Shown here in pieces: positions 22,167-32,577 of a stretch of 64,000 nt of DNA (position 1 is its first letter; the number at the start of each line of letters is the position of its first letter). Made by a program: the position numbers and the translations under genes. This stretch comes from Lateolabrax maculatus (lineage: Eukaryota > Chordata > Actinopteri > Acropomatiformes > Lateolabracidae), in assembly GCA_031216445.1 (NCBI GenBank), contig CM062219.1, positions 831,001 through 895,000 on the forward strand, given 5' to 3'. The notes beneath the pieces are model-generated. The model searched no databases. It worked only from the letters and a program-made list of their open reading frames with translations, and was not told where the DNA came from.

Positions 22167-22170
<4 letters not shown>

Positions 22171-22971
22171 CAGGGGAAAGATGTTACAGCTCAGCAGAAA
22201 AAATGGCTGAGAGATGAATGTTGCTCCTGACCTCTAAGTTTGTGTGGCTTAATAGCCAAACAGTTAATGCACACATTGTGTGCACACAGGCTCTTTTCCC
22301 TCAGTGTTTACTTCCTCGTACAAACACTCAGAACAACACAAGGAACTCTAACACGTGCTGCGTTCAGGTCCCGCTCATTTGTTTGGCCAAAGGCTGTTTG
22401 ATCTGAGTCTGCCTGTCTCGTGTTAGAACATTTAAGCATTTTTTTTTACTAAATCTCTCCGATGTTTTTCTGTTAGATTTATATGAGAGGTTCAAGTTGG
22501 ACTCACAATAATCAGGAGAACAGCAGCATCGTCCAGTGAAGAGAAATTCATAAATTCCTGTATTTAACGTATTTAAGTCACCCGTTGGTTTGTGGACGGC
22601 CGTCGAAGTGACGTAAAGAAGTGAATTATTTGGACGAGAGGGTAGCTCTTCATCGTCTATTTTCCTCTAAACGGGACCATAATTTACTGAATGAAGATCC
22701 TGCTGTACTGAAGAAGACTTGAAACCAGCGACTGACATTAGGAAAATGTTTCCTGAAGTAATAAATCAGGTGAGAATGGCTCTTTTTTATCATTGACTTC
22801 TAAGTTAAAAAAGGGGACTCAGTGGGTTAAAACGTGAAGCCGAGGGGTCCTGACCGAGCTGCAGTGAGAACGTGTCGGCCGTTTACAGCCTCCGAGCATC
22901 CGGCGGCGTCGTGAGACGAGTTGTTTCAGGCGTCCCTGGTCATTTTTCCACAGACGCTCTCTTTGTGTCTA
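22167..22971. other. Unassigned sequence
   Basis: A CpG-richer piece lies at 22840-22930. No exon or named repeat. Confidence 0.4.
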
Positions 22972-23043
22972 TGTTGTGTGTTGTGTGTTGTGTGTGTGAG
23001 TCTGTGTTGTTTGTTGTGTGTCTGTTGTGTTGTGTGTGTGTGT
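22972..23043 (+). repeat. Imperfect TGTTG/TG tract
   Basis: Alternating TTG and TG units over about 72 bases. Confidence 0.9.
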
Positions 23044-23144
23044 AATGAAACGATGACCTTTTGTTAGCCGAGCTGTAATTGGCCAAATCAGCAGAGCGTT
23101 TCCATGCTCCACAAAACACAATTCACTGGATTCACTATCAGTGA

Positions 23145-23168
23145 ACACACACACACACACACACACAG
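23145..23168 (+). repeat. (AC)12 microsatellite
   Basis: Perfect tract. Confidence 0.95.
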
Positions 23169-23308
23169 AGAACAGGACTGTAATATCAGCATGTATTGTG
23201 CTCAGAAACGTTCTGTGGCGGCACAAAGGTCCAGAGCAGGTTTAGAAACTGTGTGTTTTCATGTGAGTCTGCGGCTGCACTTGATTTTTGTGGCTGCACA
23301 TTATAGTG

Positions 23309-23344
23309 CTGGGTGTGTGTGTGTGTGTATATATGTGTGTGTGT
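23309..23344 (+). repeat. (TG)n with a TATATA interruption
   Basis: TG units, then 'tatatatg', then TG again. Confidence 0.93.
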
Positions 23345-24879
23345 TTTCTGAAAGTAAAAAACAGCCACAAATCCCTCGTGAAAGATTTCCACTTGTTATT
23401 TCAAGCGTCCAGATAAAATCCACAGAGACTTGAGGCTCTTCTGTTGATCCGTTGTTCTCCTTCTCGTTACAGAAACATGACCTCACGTGCAATCACAGGG
23501 AGGACGTAACGAGCTGTGGAAGTGTTTCTGATCCCTGATCAGTTCTACTACTGAACAAACTGTGTGGCGAGAGAGCCGCGTGAAGACGACAAAAAGCTTC
23601 GCTCAGAGTTCATCAATACGATTAGTTTGTTAGCGTTTGCCTTCCCAGATTGCCTGCGTTCAACACAGACTGTTTACCTGCAGGCAACCAAAGCCCACTC
23701 AAACCAGATTGTAGTCCGAGTAGTATTGACCAAACAGAAACCAGAATCTTAGTCCTTTGGATGCAGATTCTGCATTCATATGTAGATATTTGTTTTTAGA
23801 GATTAATATAGCACTTATTTACATTAACAAATATGTTTTAAACTAAATTCTGTTTTTTAACAGAAAGAGAAGACTTTTATATTTATATTTCCAATGTGTT
23901 TAATTGGTTTTCCTACTGTGTCGCTCCCGGTAACTAAAGCTTTATTAATCTTTTCTATAGCAAAGAATCCAAGTATTTTACCCTAAACAACAAAAACAAC
24001 ACGATAAACAATGAATCAGTAAAACCTCTGTGGAGAAATGTGAAAGATTTGTTTGAGTTCACTCACAAACAGCACCTCTGTTCCATGTCATGGAAATTGT
24101 ATTTCATTTTAAAGATTATTATGGTATTTCAAACCTGATTTAAGGCTGAAGGTTCAAATCATTATTCTGACTTCTGTTCTGCGTCATGAGAGCAGAAAGA
24201 AATGCATCATATTGTTCAAAGCTGTGTGAAAAATGAAAGCAAAGAGGCTGTGAAACAGAACCAACAAGTAGGGTTACTCTATCATTAAAAAATAATGACA
24301 AGTCTAAATTAAATATGATCCAATAAAGCACTCGAGCTCAGTGACTTTCTCGTTTCCAGCCCTGTGTGATATTTCTATCCAGACAGATCTGGAGTCTGGA
24401 CTAACGTCACTGTAATATTTCATATTTTCCTTCTACAATAACTCGTGTTGTTGTTGTTGTTTCGACAAAGCAAACAAACCCACCTCACTAACTGTAATCA
24501 GTCTCTGTTCCTCTGATGCAGCTTTACTTTGTTTTCCTGTCTGAGCTTCAAAAGGTACGGACGTTTAAAAAGCAGCAGCAGTGAAAATGTTGACTCGCAC
24601 CTCCACTGTGAACATCCTCCTGCTACCCAGAGAGATAAGTTCCACCAGACCGAGCCGGGCTGGGAGTAATCACATTATACACCTGCTCCACTACTGAGTT
24701 GAAAAGGTTAAAGACAGGAAAGTAACGGCTAGGCTTATCGATTTGGAACGGGGGGGGGGATGAAGACGAGTGTAAGTGAATGAGAGGAGGAGGAAGGAGA
24801 GGAGAGAGTATACAGCTAAAAAATGTATAAAGTTCAGTTTATTCATCCACGATTTAAAGAGACTGCTGACTGAAACATG
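23345..24879. other. Unassigned sequence
   Basis: Short (TTG)4 near 24448 and a G10 run near 24750. No exon or repeat family recognised. Confidence 0.45.
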
Positions 24880-25175
24880 AAGCTGCAGTTCCTCGAATGG
24901 CCACTCGAGGCTCCAAAAACGAGTCAGTCCCCATAGACCCCCATGTTAAAAGCCCGACTTTAAAAAAGGAGAAATGTTAACATGTTTACAGCCTGGTACA
25001 AAGAACGGGTTTGGTCGGGGGGGGGGGGTTATATAACTCACCTGTTTAAATTATATTCCGGCTTAAAGTTAATTTAACCTGAGTTTTTTCTAATGGCCAG
25101 CAGGGGTTAGGGTCCAAAAAAACAAGATGGCGACGTCCAAGATGCCAAAACGCGGGGCTTTAAAACGGCCGTCAG
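24880..25175 (+). repeat. MITE-like element ('CCACTCGAGGCTCCAAAAACGAGTCAGTCCCCATAGACC')
   Basis: 'ggccactcgaggctcc', 'gtcagtccccatagaccc', 'gtttacagcctggtacaaag', 'ttaaattatattccggctta' and 'agatggcgacgtccaagatg' follow the order of a common fish nonautonomous element related to the fragment at 9056. A G11 run near 25018 interrupts it. Confidence 0.6.
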
Positions 25176-25189
25176 CTAACAAGTTGTTT

Positions 25190-25421
25190 CCTTGTATCTC
25201 TTCTCCTGTCCGTTTCTTTCCCACCTAATTTCATCTCCCCTTGTCTCCTTTCTTGTTTACTCTCTCCTTATAATTTCATCTCCTCTGGTTCTCAGTTTTC
25301 TTTCCTCTCTGTGTCTCCTATCCTTTCATTTCAACTTATCTCCTCATCTTCTCTACCACTGTTTCCTCTCCTCCATAAAAGCTTTTTTGTTTTTCCACTT
25401 TACTGACCCTTTACATCTCTA
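25190..25421 (+). repeat. Pyrimidine-rich low-complexity tract
   Basis: Mostly C and T, with repeated 'tctcc' and 'tttc' words. Its 76-codon ORF is a low-complexity artefact. Confidence 0.8.
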
Positions 25422-25423
25422 AA

Positions 25424-25471
<48 letters not shown>
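25422..25471 (+). repeat. (CA)n microsatellite
   Basis: About 23 CA units with one T interruption, lying between a pyrimidine-rich tract and a purine-rich tract. Confidence 0.97.
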
Positions 25472-25475
<4 letters not shown>

Positions 25476-25554
25476 TTATTTCTGTAAGATGCACAAACAC
25501 ACTAAATAATGGAATTCAACTGGATGAAAACAGCTGGCGTTACCATGGAGAGAC

Positions 25555-25705
25555 GTTTTCCTCTGATGAAATGAGGGAAGAAGAAGTAAGTCCTGAGGGA
25601 GAGGAGAGGGGGAACTGACAAATCTGCAGGCTGCAGATAAACATAGAGGTGAGAAAGAGTGGAGAATAAGAGAGAGGAAGAGGAGAGGTGTCTATAGAAG
25701 GAGAA
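25555..25705 (+). repeat. Purine-rich tract
   Basis: Mostly A and G ('gaggagagggggaac', 'gaggaagaggagaggtg'). Confidence 0.7.
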
Positions 25706-26454
25706 AACAGAGTGAGAGGCTGAGCTGCTGGATTTACAGAGTCTGATCAGACCTTGACCCGCAGCCGGAGCTGTTAGACCCTGAACACAACTGCCCATCT
25801 GAGGACTGGACCCAGCCCCGAACTAAACCCACAACATTAAACCTGAAACCAGACCAGACCTGAACCATATTCTTAATTCTCATAAACTCTAGACCATAAA
25901 CAATAATCTAAATAATCTAGCATTATCTGTGAATTGTAATCATAACGTTTTAGGTTAATTTTGTGCTGATGAGATGACAGAGATGTGGTGTGTGTGGTTT
26001 GGGATTGTATGTGTGTGTTCTCGTCAGCCGATCCTCCGGAAACGACCCCCAACATGACGTATATGACCGGCGTACCGGACCTTCAACAACAAAACTAGTT
26101 TTAATTTTATGAGAAGATCGTGGTTTGGGTTCAAATAAAAAATGTGACACGAACAGCCGTGTACTGGTCCTGTGTTTGTGTGACCCGTCCGTCCACCCCA
26201 ACGTCACTCGACCGCGCGAGGTCGCCTACGTAAACATTCATCGTTTTAACTTGTAACTGGCTTAAAAAAACATGGACGGCAGTTGTCGTCTCCTGTGCGA
26301 GGACGGGCTACTTCTTGGTGATGTTAATTATTTTATTTTCATTCCCATCATTTATGTACAAATGTTGCTTAAATGTGTTCATTTCCATGTTCTTGTGTCT
26401 TCCACTGTCTCGTGTTTATCAGATGAACTTTTAAATAATAATACAGTGTTGTTA
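25706..26454. other. Unassigned sequence
   Basis: Nothing recognised. Confidence 0.45.
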
Positions 26455-26805
26455 AAATGGCATTGTCCCGGCCTGGACGTGTTTCTCTTGTGTCTCAGTT
26501 TCCCTGCACACCTGTCCTGTGTTTAGGTCTCGTTTGCTCTGCCTTGTGTTTCCCTCCTGCAGCCTACCTGCCCCCCCCCCAGCTGAGTCTTGTTCCTCTG
26601 ATTAGTGTCTGTGCATTTATGTTCCTGGTTGTCCTTTGTTCTGTTTGCTCCTTGATGTTAATGGAGTGTTTCCCTGTTCACCCCTCTCTGTTAAGTTTTT
26701 ATTTTAATAACCTTTTTTTGAGCAGCGGTTTGTGTATCCTGCTGCCTCCTGCTGTACTTTGGTCCAACCCCTGTGTCCCTGGCTTCAACTGTTTCAGACA
26801 TAATG
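26455..26805 (+). mobile_element. LTR-like block (possible solo LTR, plus)
   Basis: It starts near 'tgtcccggcc', contains 'gtgtctcagtttccctgcac', 'cctgattagt'-like wording and 'tgttaatggagtgtttccct'. Then come a polyadenylation-like 'ttttaataacc' and, about 65 bases on, 'ggtccaacccctgtgtccct', ending near 'gtttcagaca'. This order (U3 text, weak AATAAA, C-rich U5, TG..CA-like ends) is typical for fish LTR retrotransposon long terminal repeats. A shorter copy in inverse orientation lies at 31925-32092. The 140-codon ORF inside is not a retroviral protein. No flanking gag or pol was seen. Confidence 0.5.
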
Positions 26806-28295
26806 GTCACAATAATAGACGTGTGTTGTATGAAGCTTTAATGCTGCTGTGGGAAACATTATCACTCATGAACAAGTAAATCAGCTCCTCACACTCTAAA
26901 TGAGTTCTCCATGACGCACTGATTGTAAAAGAGTCCAGAATAAAAGAAACTGAAGCATGAATGACCAGCACAGCGTCACACACATGAATATGGCATTAAC
27001 AGATAATAATGGTCCTGGTTTTCTGTGCACAGTGATGTTTGTCAGACAAAGAATCACACGTAACAACGTGTTGTGTTTTCATTGGATTTTTGGATGCCTG
27101 CAGGGTTATTTTTACAATACATTCAGTAGATTTGGCTGATTATTGCTGCCACCATAGTGCCAATATTAGTTGTTTCCTCAGTACATTTGTGATTGCACAA
27201 ACTCCTCATAATCCAGTTTGACTGAATAATTATTTACTTTATTAAAGATTAAAAAGGAGCCATACAGTTTTCCTTTAAACAAAGCCCCTGTGGTCCACTC
27301 AGTGTTTTTCACCAAAACACGCTGAGTTTCCTTCCTTGTACAAGCTTTGAAATTTTTTTTTTTAAAAAATCGTAAGTGTGAATCTTGCATTATTAACATC
27401 CATGTCTACTTGCTACCAGTCTTCATCTTCTTCTTCACTGCCTTTTCTTACTGCATGAGATCCACCAAAACCGGGACATATTGTTTTAACAGGCACACAA
27501 GAACTCAGATATTGAAAATCTGCCTGTAATTTTCCAGGAAAAATGAGCAGATTTTTGTGAGAATTCTCAGTAAAAACCTGAACGTCAGTCACTCGTATTC
27601 ATCCCAATTTGCCACAAGTGAAACTCCTACCAGCAGGCTTTTCAGCTTCCTGTTTTTGGGTGCAAATCAACTTCATACTGTTCTCTCCATCACAAAATAA
27701 TGACAGCATTATTGTACAGTGGAGGGAAAGCAGCTGGGTCTTTGTCAGCCCCTGTCACCCCTCCTGGTTGTGTTTTCCTCCTCATCCCATCCTGTTTCCA
27801 ACTGAGCTACAGGTGTGCCTCATGCCTCTGGTGACAAAAGCATTATGCACATGTGGTTTACTGAGCTCAAATGAAATAGCACAACCTGCTGCTGCTGTTC
27901 AGACTAGTTTGTGCTGGTGGGAAGCCAAGACTGTACCTGAACCAGCTCTGCCAACCAGTCCTGCCACAGCTAGACACAAAAATCTGTGTGTGTCTGCACT
28001 CATGCATACAGCACATGGATATGTAGTAGTGTGGCAGGAACATGTGCAGAGTCTGCCTGTGGTCAACAAACAGAGCAGGATAATCATGATTCTGTCACCA
28101 TGTGTTCCCATGGCTGAGCAGAGACACACTGTTCCCGGCTCCGTTTCTACAGTTATCATCAAGGAAAATAATCAGTAGATGAATCTATACTTAATATTTA
28201 GTTTCAGGCAGGTTGTTAGTTTGTTGTAAGTCAACATGTACAAATAAAACCTTTTTTAATTTAACTTTTATTTAGTCTACATAACAATTATGCAG
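26806..28295. other. Unassigned sequence
   Basis: It contains the 189-codon ORF at 27609-28178, which I do not accept as a gene. No named repeat. Confidence 0.4.
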
Positions 28296-28570
28296 AGCTG
28301 GAGGAAGTATTCAGATCCAGAGTAAAAGTACTAATGAGTAGTATTATCAGCAAATGTTACGTATCAGAAGTACTCATGTTACAGTAAAATGTTTATTATA
28401 TCTGATGTTTCTGGGTTAATATTACTGCTGCATTCATGTGTCTGTTGCATTTTACTAATCTGTAAAGTAACTTAAACTCAGACAAATGTAGTGGAGTAAA
28501 AAGTACAATATTTACCTCAGATGCAGTGGAGCAGAAGTATAAAGTTGCATAAAATGGAAATACTGCCCTG
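28296..28570 (-). repeat. AAGTACTT-rich repeat, copy 6 (minus)
   Basis: 'ctggaggaagtattcagatc', 'gtaaaagtactaatgag', 'attactgctgcattcatgtg', 'atgtagtggagtaaaaagta' and 'cataaaatggaaatac' run in reverse order of the plus copies. The central part matches 54230-54310 well. Confidence 0.7.
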
Positions 28571-28965
28571 CTAGTTTGGGCAAAATAAGTATGGCAGCCC
28601 CTGGCTAACATGCCACAATGTCAGACTGAATAATGAAGTGAAAATGAAATGGTAATTCAGTCTGATTATCAGGCCACCCTGATATTCTATTCATACTGCC
28701 GACGATGCTGCTTATTCACACAGTTATGATGAGGCTGATTACTCTCATGATGGAAGTGGAAGAAATATACAGGGAACATCATGTCTTTTTGTTTAGTTGT
28801 GTGAGACAGACGGATTAAAGACGGAGCTGTTCAAACAAACAGCGTTTTCATATGAACCACAGAACCATCACGGCCACCCTGGGTAAGATTAATACTGCAC
28901 ACACAGAGCCGTCGTGCTGCGAAATAAGACAGTCACTTCCAAAAGGACACGTCCTTTACCTCTGA
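28571..28965. other. Unassigned sequence
   Basis: Nothing recognised. Confidence 0.45.

Positions 28966-29009
<44 letters not shown>
28966..29009 (+). repeat. (AC)22 microsatellite
   Basis: Perfect tract. Confidence 0.98.
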
Positions 29010-29011
<2 letters not shown>

Positions 29012-29029
29012 TTCCTCCACTGTCTCTTA

Positions 29030-29275
29030 TACAACAACCATGACAGAAGAGAGGACAGCTAGCCCCGAGCCACAATCCTGTGAAAACCATTCAATAAACA
29101 GCTGAATCTCTCCTCCATTATCCCGCTGCCAAGGGACCGCCGTGTGCACAGACACTATTTACATGTTGTAATTTGTCAGCAACATTAACACGATGCACAA
29201 TAGCAATTCAATACGCTGCAAATACAACAAGATCAGCCTGTGAGAAAAGCATGGGAGGAAGAGTGAGTGCTCGGA
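29030..29275. promoter_or_regulatory. Candidate conserved noncoding element
   Basis: A unique-looking stretch with 'tatttacatgttgtaatttg', 'acattaacacgatgcacaat' and 'caattcaatacgctgcaaat', between two CA microsatellites. No coding frame fits. The call rests on base texture only. Confidence 0.2.
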
Positions 29276-29324
29276 CTAAAGGGGAAAAAACTGATTTACA
29301 GGGAGAATTAGGCAAGCAGGGCTA

Positions 29325-29381
29325 CACACACACACACACACACACACACACCCACCCACCCACCCACACACACACACACAC
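29325..29381 (+). repeat. Compound (CA)n(CCCA)4(CA)n
   Basis: CA units are interrupted by four CCCA units and resume. Confidence 0.96.
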
Positions 29382-29544
29382 CATGTGCAAGAACGTGATA
29401 AGAAATGCGGCATCATTCATCTGTTTGCTGGAAGTCTCCCTCTCTCTTCCCTTTTGACATCCATCTTTTTTCCCTCTGCTTCCCAACCTTTCCTTTCTCT
29501 CCCTCTTCCCTCTCACCTCCCTCACCCTCCAGCCAAAGCAGGGA

Positions 29545-29635
29545 GGCTGGTTTATTTGTGTAACACCTTTTCTGACACAAATAATTCAAAGTGCTTCACA
29601 TCAAGCACAGAAATGCATTAAAAGAACATTTAATA
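29545..29635 (+). repeat. Fish repeat fragment ('TTTATTTGTGTAACACC..CAAAGTGCTTCACA')
   Basis: 'ctggtttatttgtgtaacac', 'aattcaaagtgcttcaca' and 'cattaaaagaacatttaata' match a very common teleost interspersed sequence associated with LINE/SINE 3' regions. Confidence 0.6.
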
Positions 29636-29639
29636 AGAC

Positions 29640-29945
29640 AGACTACAGCCATGCCAGCAGGACAGGCTCACAATGACCATGTTCATCAGGTCGCTAATTA
29701 GAGCTACAAATGCAGCTGAGGCTGATGGGAATGTCCTTAGTTCTGCAGGTAACTGGTCATAAACCAAAGCATTGGGCACACTGAAATGTTGACCTGATGA
29801 TGGCACTAGATGAAAAGTCAGAGGATCAATAAAATTATTACAATTTATCCTCTGGGGAAACATGAATGTCTGAACCACATTTCATGGTAATCGATCCAAC
29901 AGTTGAGATATTTCCTACTTCTATCATGGTCAACCACCTAAAATC
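29640..29945 (-). repeat. Antisense copy of the 'GATGAA..' repeat
   Basis: 'cagctgaggctgatgggaat', 'aaccaaagcattgggcacac', 'tgatggcactagatgaaaag' and 'acatgaatgtctgaaccaca' are the reverse complement of the family at 13.1 and 32.2 kb. Confidence 0.75.
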
Positions 29946-30039
29946 CACTTAAGACCCACTAGAGCCTCCTCAAGGACGCCTCCAACCTCCCCAATACTCA
30001 GAAATACTCAAAGTATATTAGATCCCCTGTAAGGACCTG

Positions 30040-30500
30040 TGCCGCTACCTGTAGCTGATTTTTCACCTGTTACTATATGAAAAGTCAGGGATCACCAAAG
30101 TCAGTTGGATTGATCTCTGGGAACCATAAATGTTGGCACCCAATTTTGTGCCAAATCAGAGGAGGTCAATGATTTTAGTTAAAATGAATGAATGAATTCA
30201 AAGGATGAGTGAAATCTGACCCGCGGGTGACACTAGATGAAAAGTCAAGGTATCACTAAATGTATTACGGTTCATCCTCTGTGCAGTCACTATACATCTC
30301 ATTCCATGGACGTCTACGAAATGTCAAGATATCCCACTAAAAGCCCACAAATGTCAACCTCATGGTGGCACTAGAGGAAAAGTCGGATCACCAGCTGGAT
30401 TCATCATCTGAGCATCACGAATGTCTGAACAAAGTTTCACGTAAATCAATTTAATAGTAGTTGAGGTATTTCAGCCACGCTGCTTCCATGGCCAAAACTC
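30040..30500 (-). repeat. Two to three further antisense monomers of the same repeat
   Basis: 'atgaaaagtcagggatcacc', 'gacactagatgaaaagtcaa' and 'ggcactagaggaaaagtcgg' recur about 140-170 bases apart, each followed by a version of 'catcctctg..catgaatgt'. This shows head-to-tail organisation. Confidence 0.7.
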
Positions 30501-31484
30501 GTGATAACGAGACGTTTTTCCCTTTTACAACCAACTCATGGAGCTTAACTAACAAAATCTGCTAGTGATGGTTTACATTTCAGTTGAAAAAAAAAAAAAA
30601 AGTCGCCAACAAAAAATGGGAAGTTGATTTTGTCTCCTTGTGTTTGAAATCGAGGACTCACTGTTTCATAATTACTAGGAATTTCAGCATGTTTGACAGG
30701 CGTAGAAACAGCAGCTAAGGGATTAAAGTCATAGCACCGGTGTTAATTTCATCAACAAAACCACAACAAAAAATTTGTAGACATGTTTCATGATGAAAAC
30801 AAGACTAAAACTAAATTAAAGTAACCCCAGAAAACGAGGACTATGATGAACAGCTAAGTTAACGTGGCTTTATTAAGGTCTGTATGCGGATGTTACGTTC
30901 ACTCGGCTGCGTGTTGCTATCAGAAGGATTGAGCACGTTTCTGTTTGTATCAGGTGCAAAAATTTACACCCCATAAGGTGGACCCAACAGATACCAGTAC
31001 ATGCTCAGGTTCCTCTATTCCCTCTATCATTGTCCTTTTCTCAATCTTTCCTTAAGAGGAAACACATCTAATCAGTTTGACAATTAGTGAGTAAAACAGA
31101 TGAAAGCAGCGTTCTGACTCATTCACTCTTTTCTTTTCCTCCTTTCTCTCTTCTGGCAGTTGAGCTGCCCGTTAAATTTGTTAAACTTTAATCTGGAGTG
31201 TCTTTTGATCCTCCTCTTGCTCGCTCCACTTATCTCTCCTTATTCTGTCTGCAGAGTTTCACTACTATCAGCACTGAGTCCTGTTGAGTGTAGAGCAGGA
31301 CGGTGGCAAAAAGCCTTATTCAAATAGAGTCTTAAAAGGTTTTATAGCTTATAATAATTACTGTCAGTTGTCAGCAAGTTTCTCACCCGGTCACCTACAA
31401 AGCATTGAAGCTGTTGAGCACACTCGAAGCAGAACCTTTTTATTTTTCATTTCATTCATGTGTCTGTACATTTAGATAATCTAA
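30501..31484. other. Unassigned sequence
   Basis: An A14 run lies near 30588. No exon or repeat family recognised. Confidence 0.45.
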
Positions 31485-31765
31485 AGATGGTTCTAAGGGT
31501 CCTCCTTAATATGCTTAATATTTGTCATTGAGGAGGTTCGAGGGGTCCTTCGAGAGGTTTTAAGGACCTTTTTTAAGAGGCTCTTGTGATCATTGAGGAG
31601 GTTCTGCTGTTCCTTAAGTTCACTGAGGATGTTCTAGGGGAACTTTAGGAGATCCTTTAAGAGGTTGTAATGGTAACTGAGGATGTTCTACATGTCCTTT
31701 TTTGAGAGGTTTTAGGTTGTTTTTTTTCTTGTGTTCACTGAGGAGGTTCTGGGGAGCCTTCAGTT
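31485..31765 (+). repeat. Degenerate minisatellite ('ATTGAGGAGGTTC..GTCCTT..GAGAGGTTTTAAGG')
   Basis: 'ttgaggaggttc' or 'ctgaggatgttcta' occurs near 31530, 31594, 31625, 31677 and 31738, alternating with 'gtcctt' and 'agaggttttaag'. Period is roughly 60-80 bases. A further piece, 'ttttaagaggttccaatagg', lies at 32159-32215, beyond the inserted LINE tail. Confidence 0.6.
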
Positions 31766-32158
31766 ATCAAGCTCCTCTGCTGTGGAACCAGCTCCCAGTT
31801 TGGGTTCTGGAAGCAGACACCATCTCCACATTTGCTGCTTCAAACATTCCTCTTTGATAAAGCCAATAGTTGTGGCTGGCTCAGGTAAGGCCTGAACCAT
31901 GCCTTCGTTATGCTGCTGTAGGCCACAACTAATCAGAGGAACAAGACACAGCTGGGGGGCAGGTAGACAACAGGAAAAGGAGGGAAACACAAAGGCAGTG
32001 CAAACGAGACCTAAACATGAGACAGGTGTGCAGGGAAACTGAGACACGAGGAAAAACAACAGGAATCACAAGGCCGAAACAGCATTCTTATCCCATTACT
32101 GCATGTTACTAACTCCACATCTTCCTGTAGGTCGGAGCTTTCTCTCTTCCTGCAGGTG
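31766..32158 (+). mobile_element. L2-type LINE 3' fragment, interrupted by an LTR-like piece
   Basis: The plus strand reads LLWNQLPVWVLEADTISTF near 31775-31832 and then loses frame. This is the C-terminal tail phrase of L2/CR1-type reverse transcriptases (LWN-LP-VR-A-S-F-S-LKT). The downstream text 'ctggctcaggtaaggcctga' and 'gttatgctgctgtaggcc', and after the insert 'cccattactgcatgttacta', is the expected 3' continuation. Only the last part of the element is present, as is usual after 5' truncation. The LTR-like insert occupies 31925-32092. Confidence 0.65.
31925..32092 (-). mobile_element. Partial LTR-like insert nested in the LINE tail
   Basis: On the minus strand it reads 'tgtttcggcc', 'gtgtctcagtttccctgcac', 'ggtctcgtttgcactgcc' and 'gttcctctgattagt', matching the first 140 or so bases of the block at 26455. 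It stops where that block would continue. The word 'aggcc' flanks it on the left (31919-31923) and also lies just inside its right end. It could be a 5-bp duplication, but that is unproven. Confidence 0.55.
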
Positions 32159-32234
32159 TTTTAAGAGGTTCCAATAGGTCTTCGGTGGATCTTAGGGGTC
32201 TAGGTGATTGACCACCTATAGAAGTATGAAATAT
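32159..32234 (+). repeat. Continuation of the degenerate minisatellite
   Basis: 'taagaggttccaataggtct' and 'atcttaggggtctagg' echo the units at 31530-31760. The LINE tail therefore seems to have split one array. Confidence 0.45.
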
Positions 32235-32577
32235 ACCAAAGTTAGATGGATTGTGATGAAATGTGGTTCAGACATTCATGTTCTTCTCAGGATGAATTGT
32301 GATAACTATTTTTGATCCACTGACTTTGTTTTGGGTGCCACCATCTGGTTAATGTTCATTTGTCCAACATTACCTGCAGAACTAATGACATTCATCAGCA
32401 TCTGCTGTACTTTTAGTTATACTAGTGCTGTTTAGTGCTAAATTGCAAATGTTAGCATGCAAACACTAAACTAATATAGTGAACATGGTACACATTATAC
32501 CTGGTGAACATATAAGCATGCTGATTTTAACACTAAACTCAAAGCACAGAGCTGCTAACATGACTGTAGACTCAGGG
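32235..32577 (+). repeat. Copy of the 'GATGAA..' repeat, nearly complete
   Basis: 'ttagatggattgtgatgaaa', 'gacattcatgttcttctcag', 'tgccaccatctggttaatg', 'acctgcagaactaatgacat', 'atgttagcatgcaaacac', 'acacattatacctggtgaac' and 'ctaacatgactgtagactc' are all in the expected order. Confidence 0.8.

Noticed and set aside
26457..26879. ORF sharing peptides with the ORF at 31760-32059
   Set aside because: The shared peptides come from copies of an LTR-like repeat; no retroviral protein motif is present.
27609..28178. 189-codon plus-strand ORF
   Set aside because: No recognisable domain, atypical Trp/Cys/His-rich composition and an overlapping antisense ORF; length is within chance for 64 kb in six frames.
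29325..29381. CRISPR-like repeat pattern
   Set aside because: It is a simple compound CA/CCCA microsatellite without unique spacers; the genome is eukaryotic.
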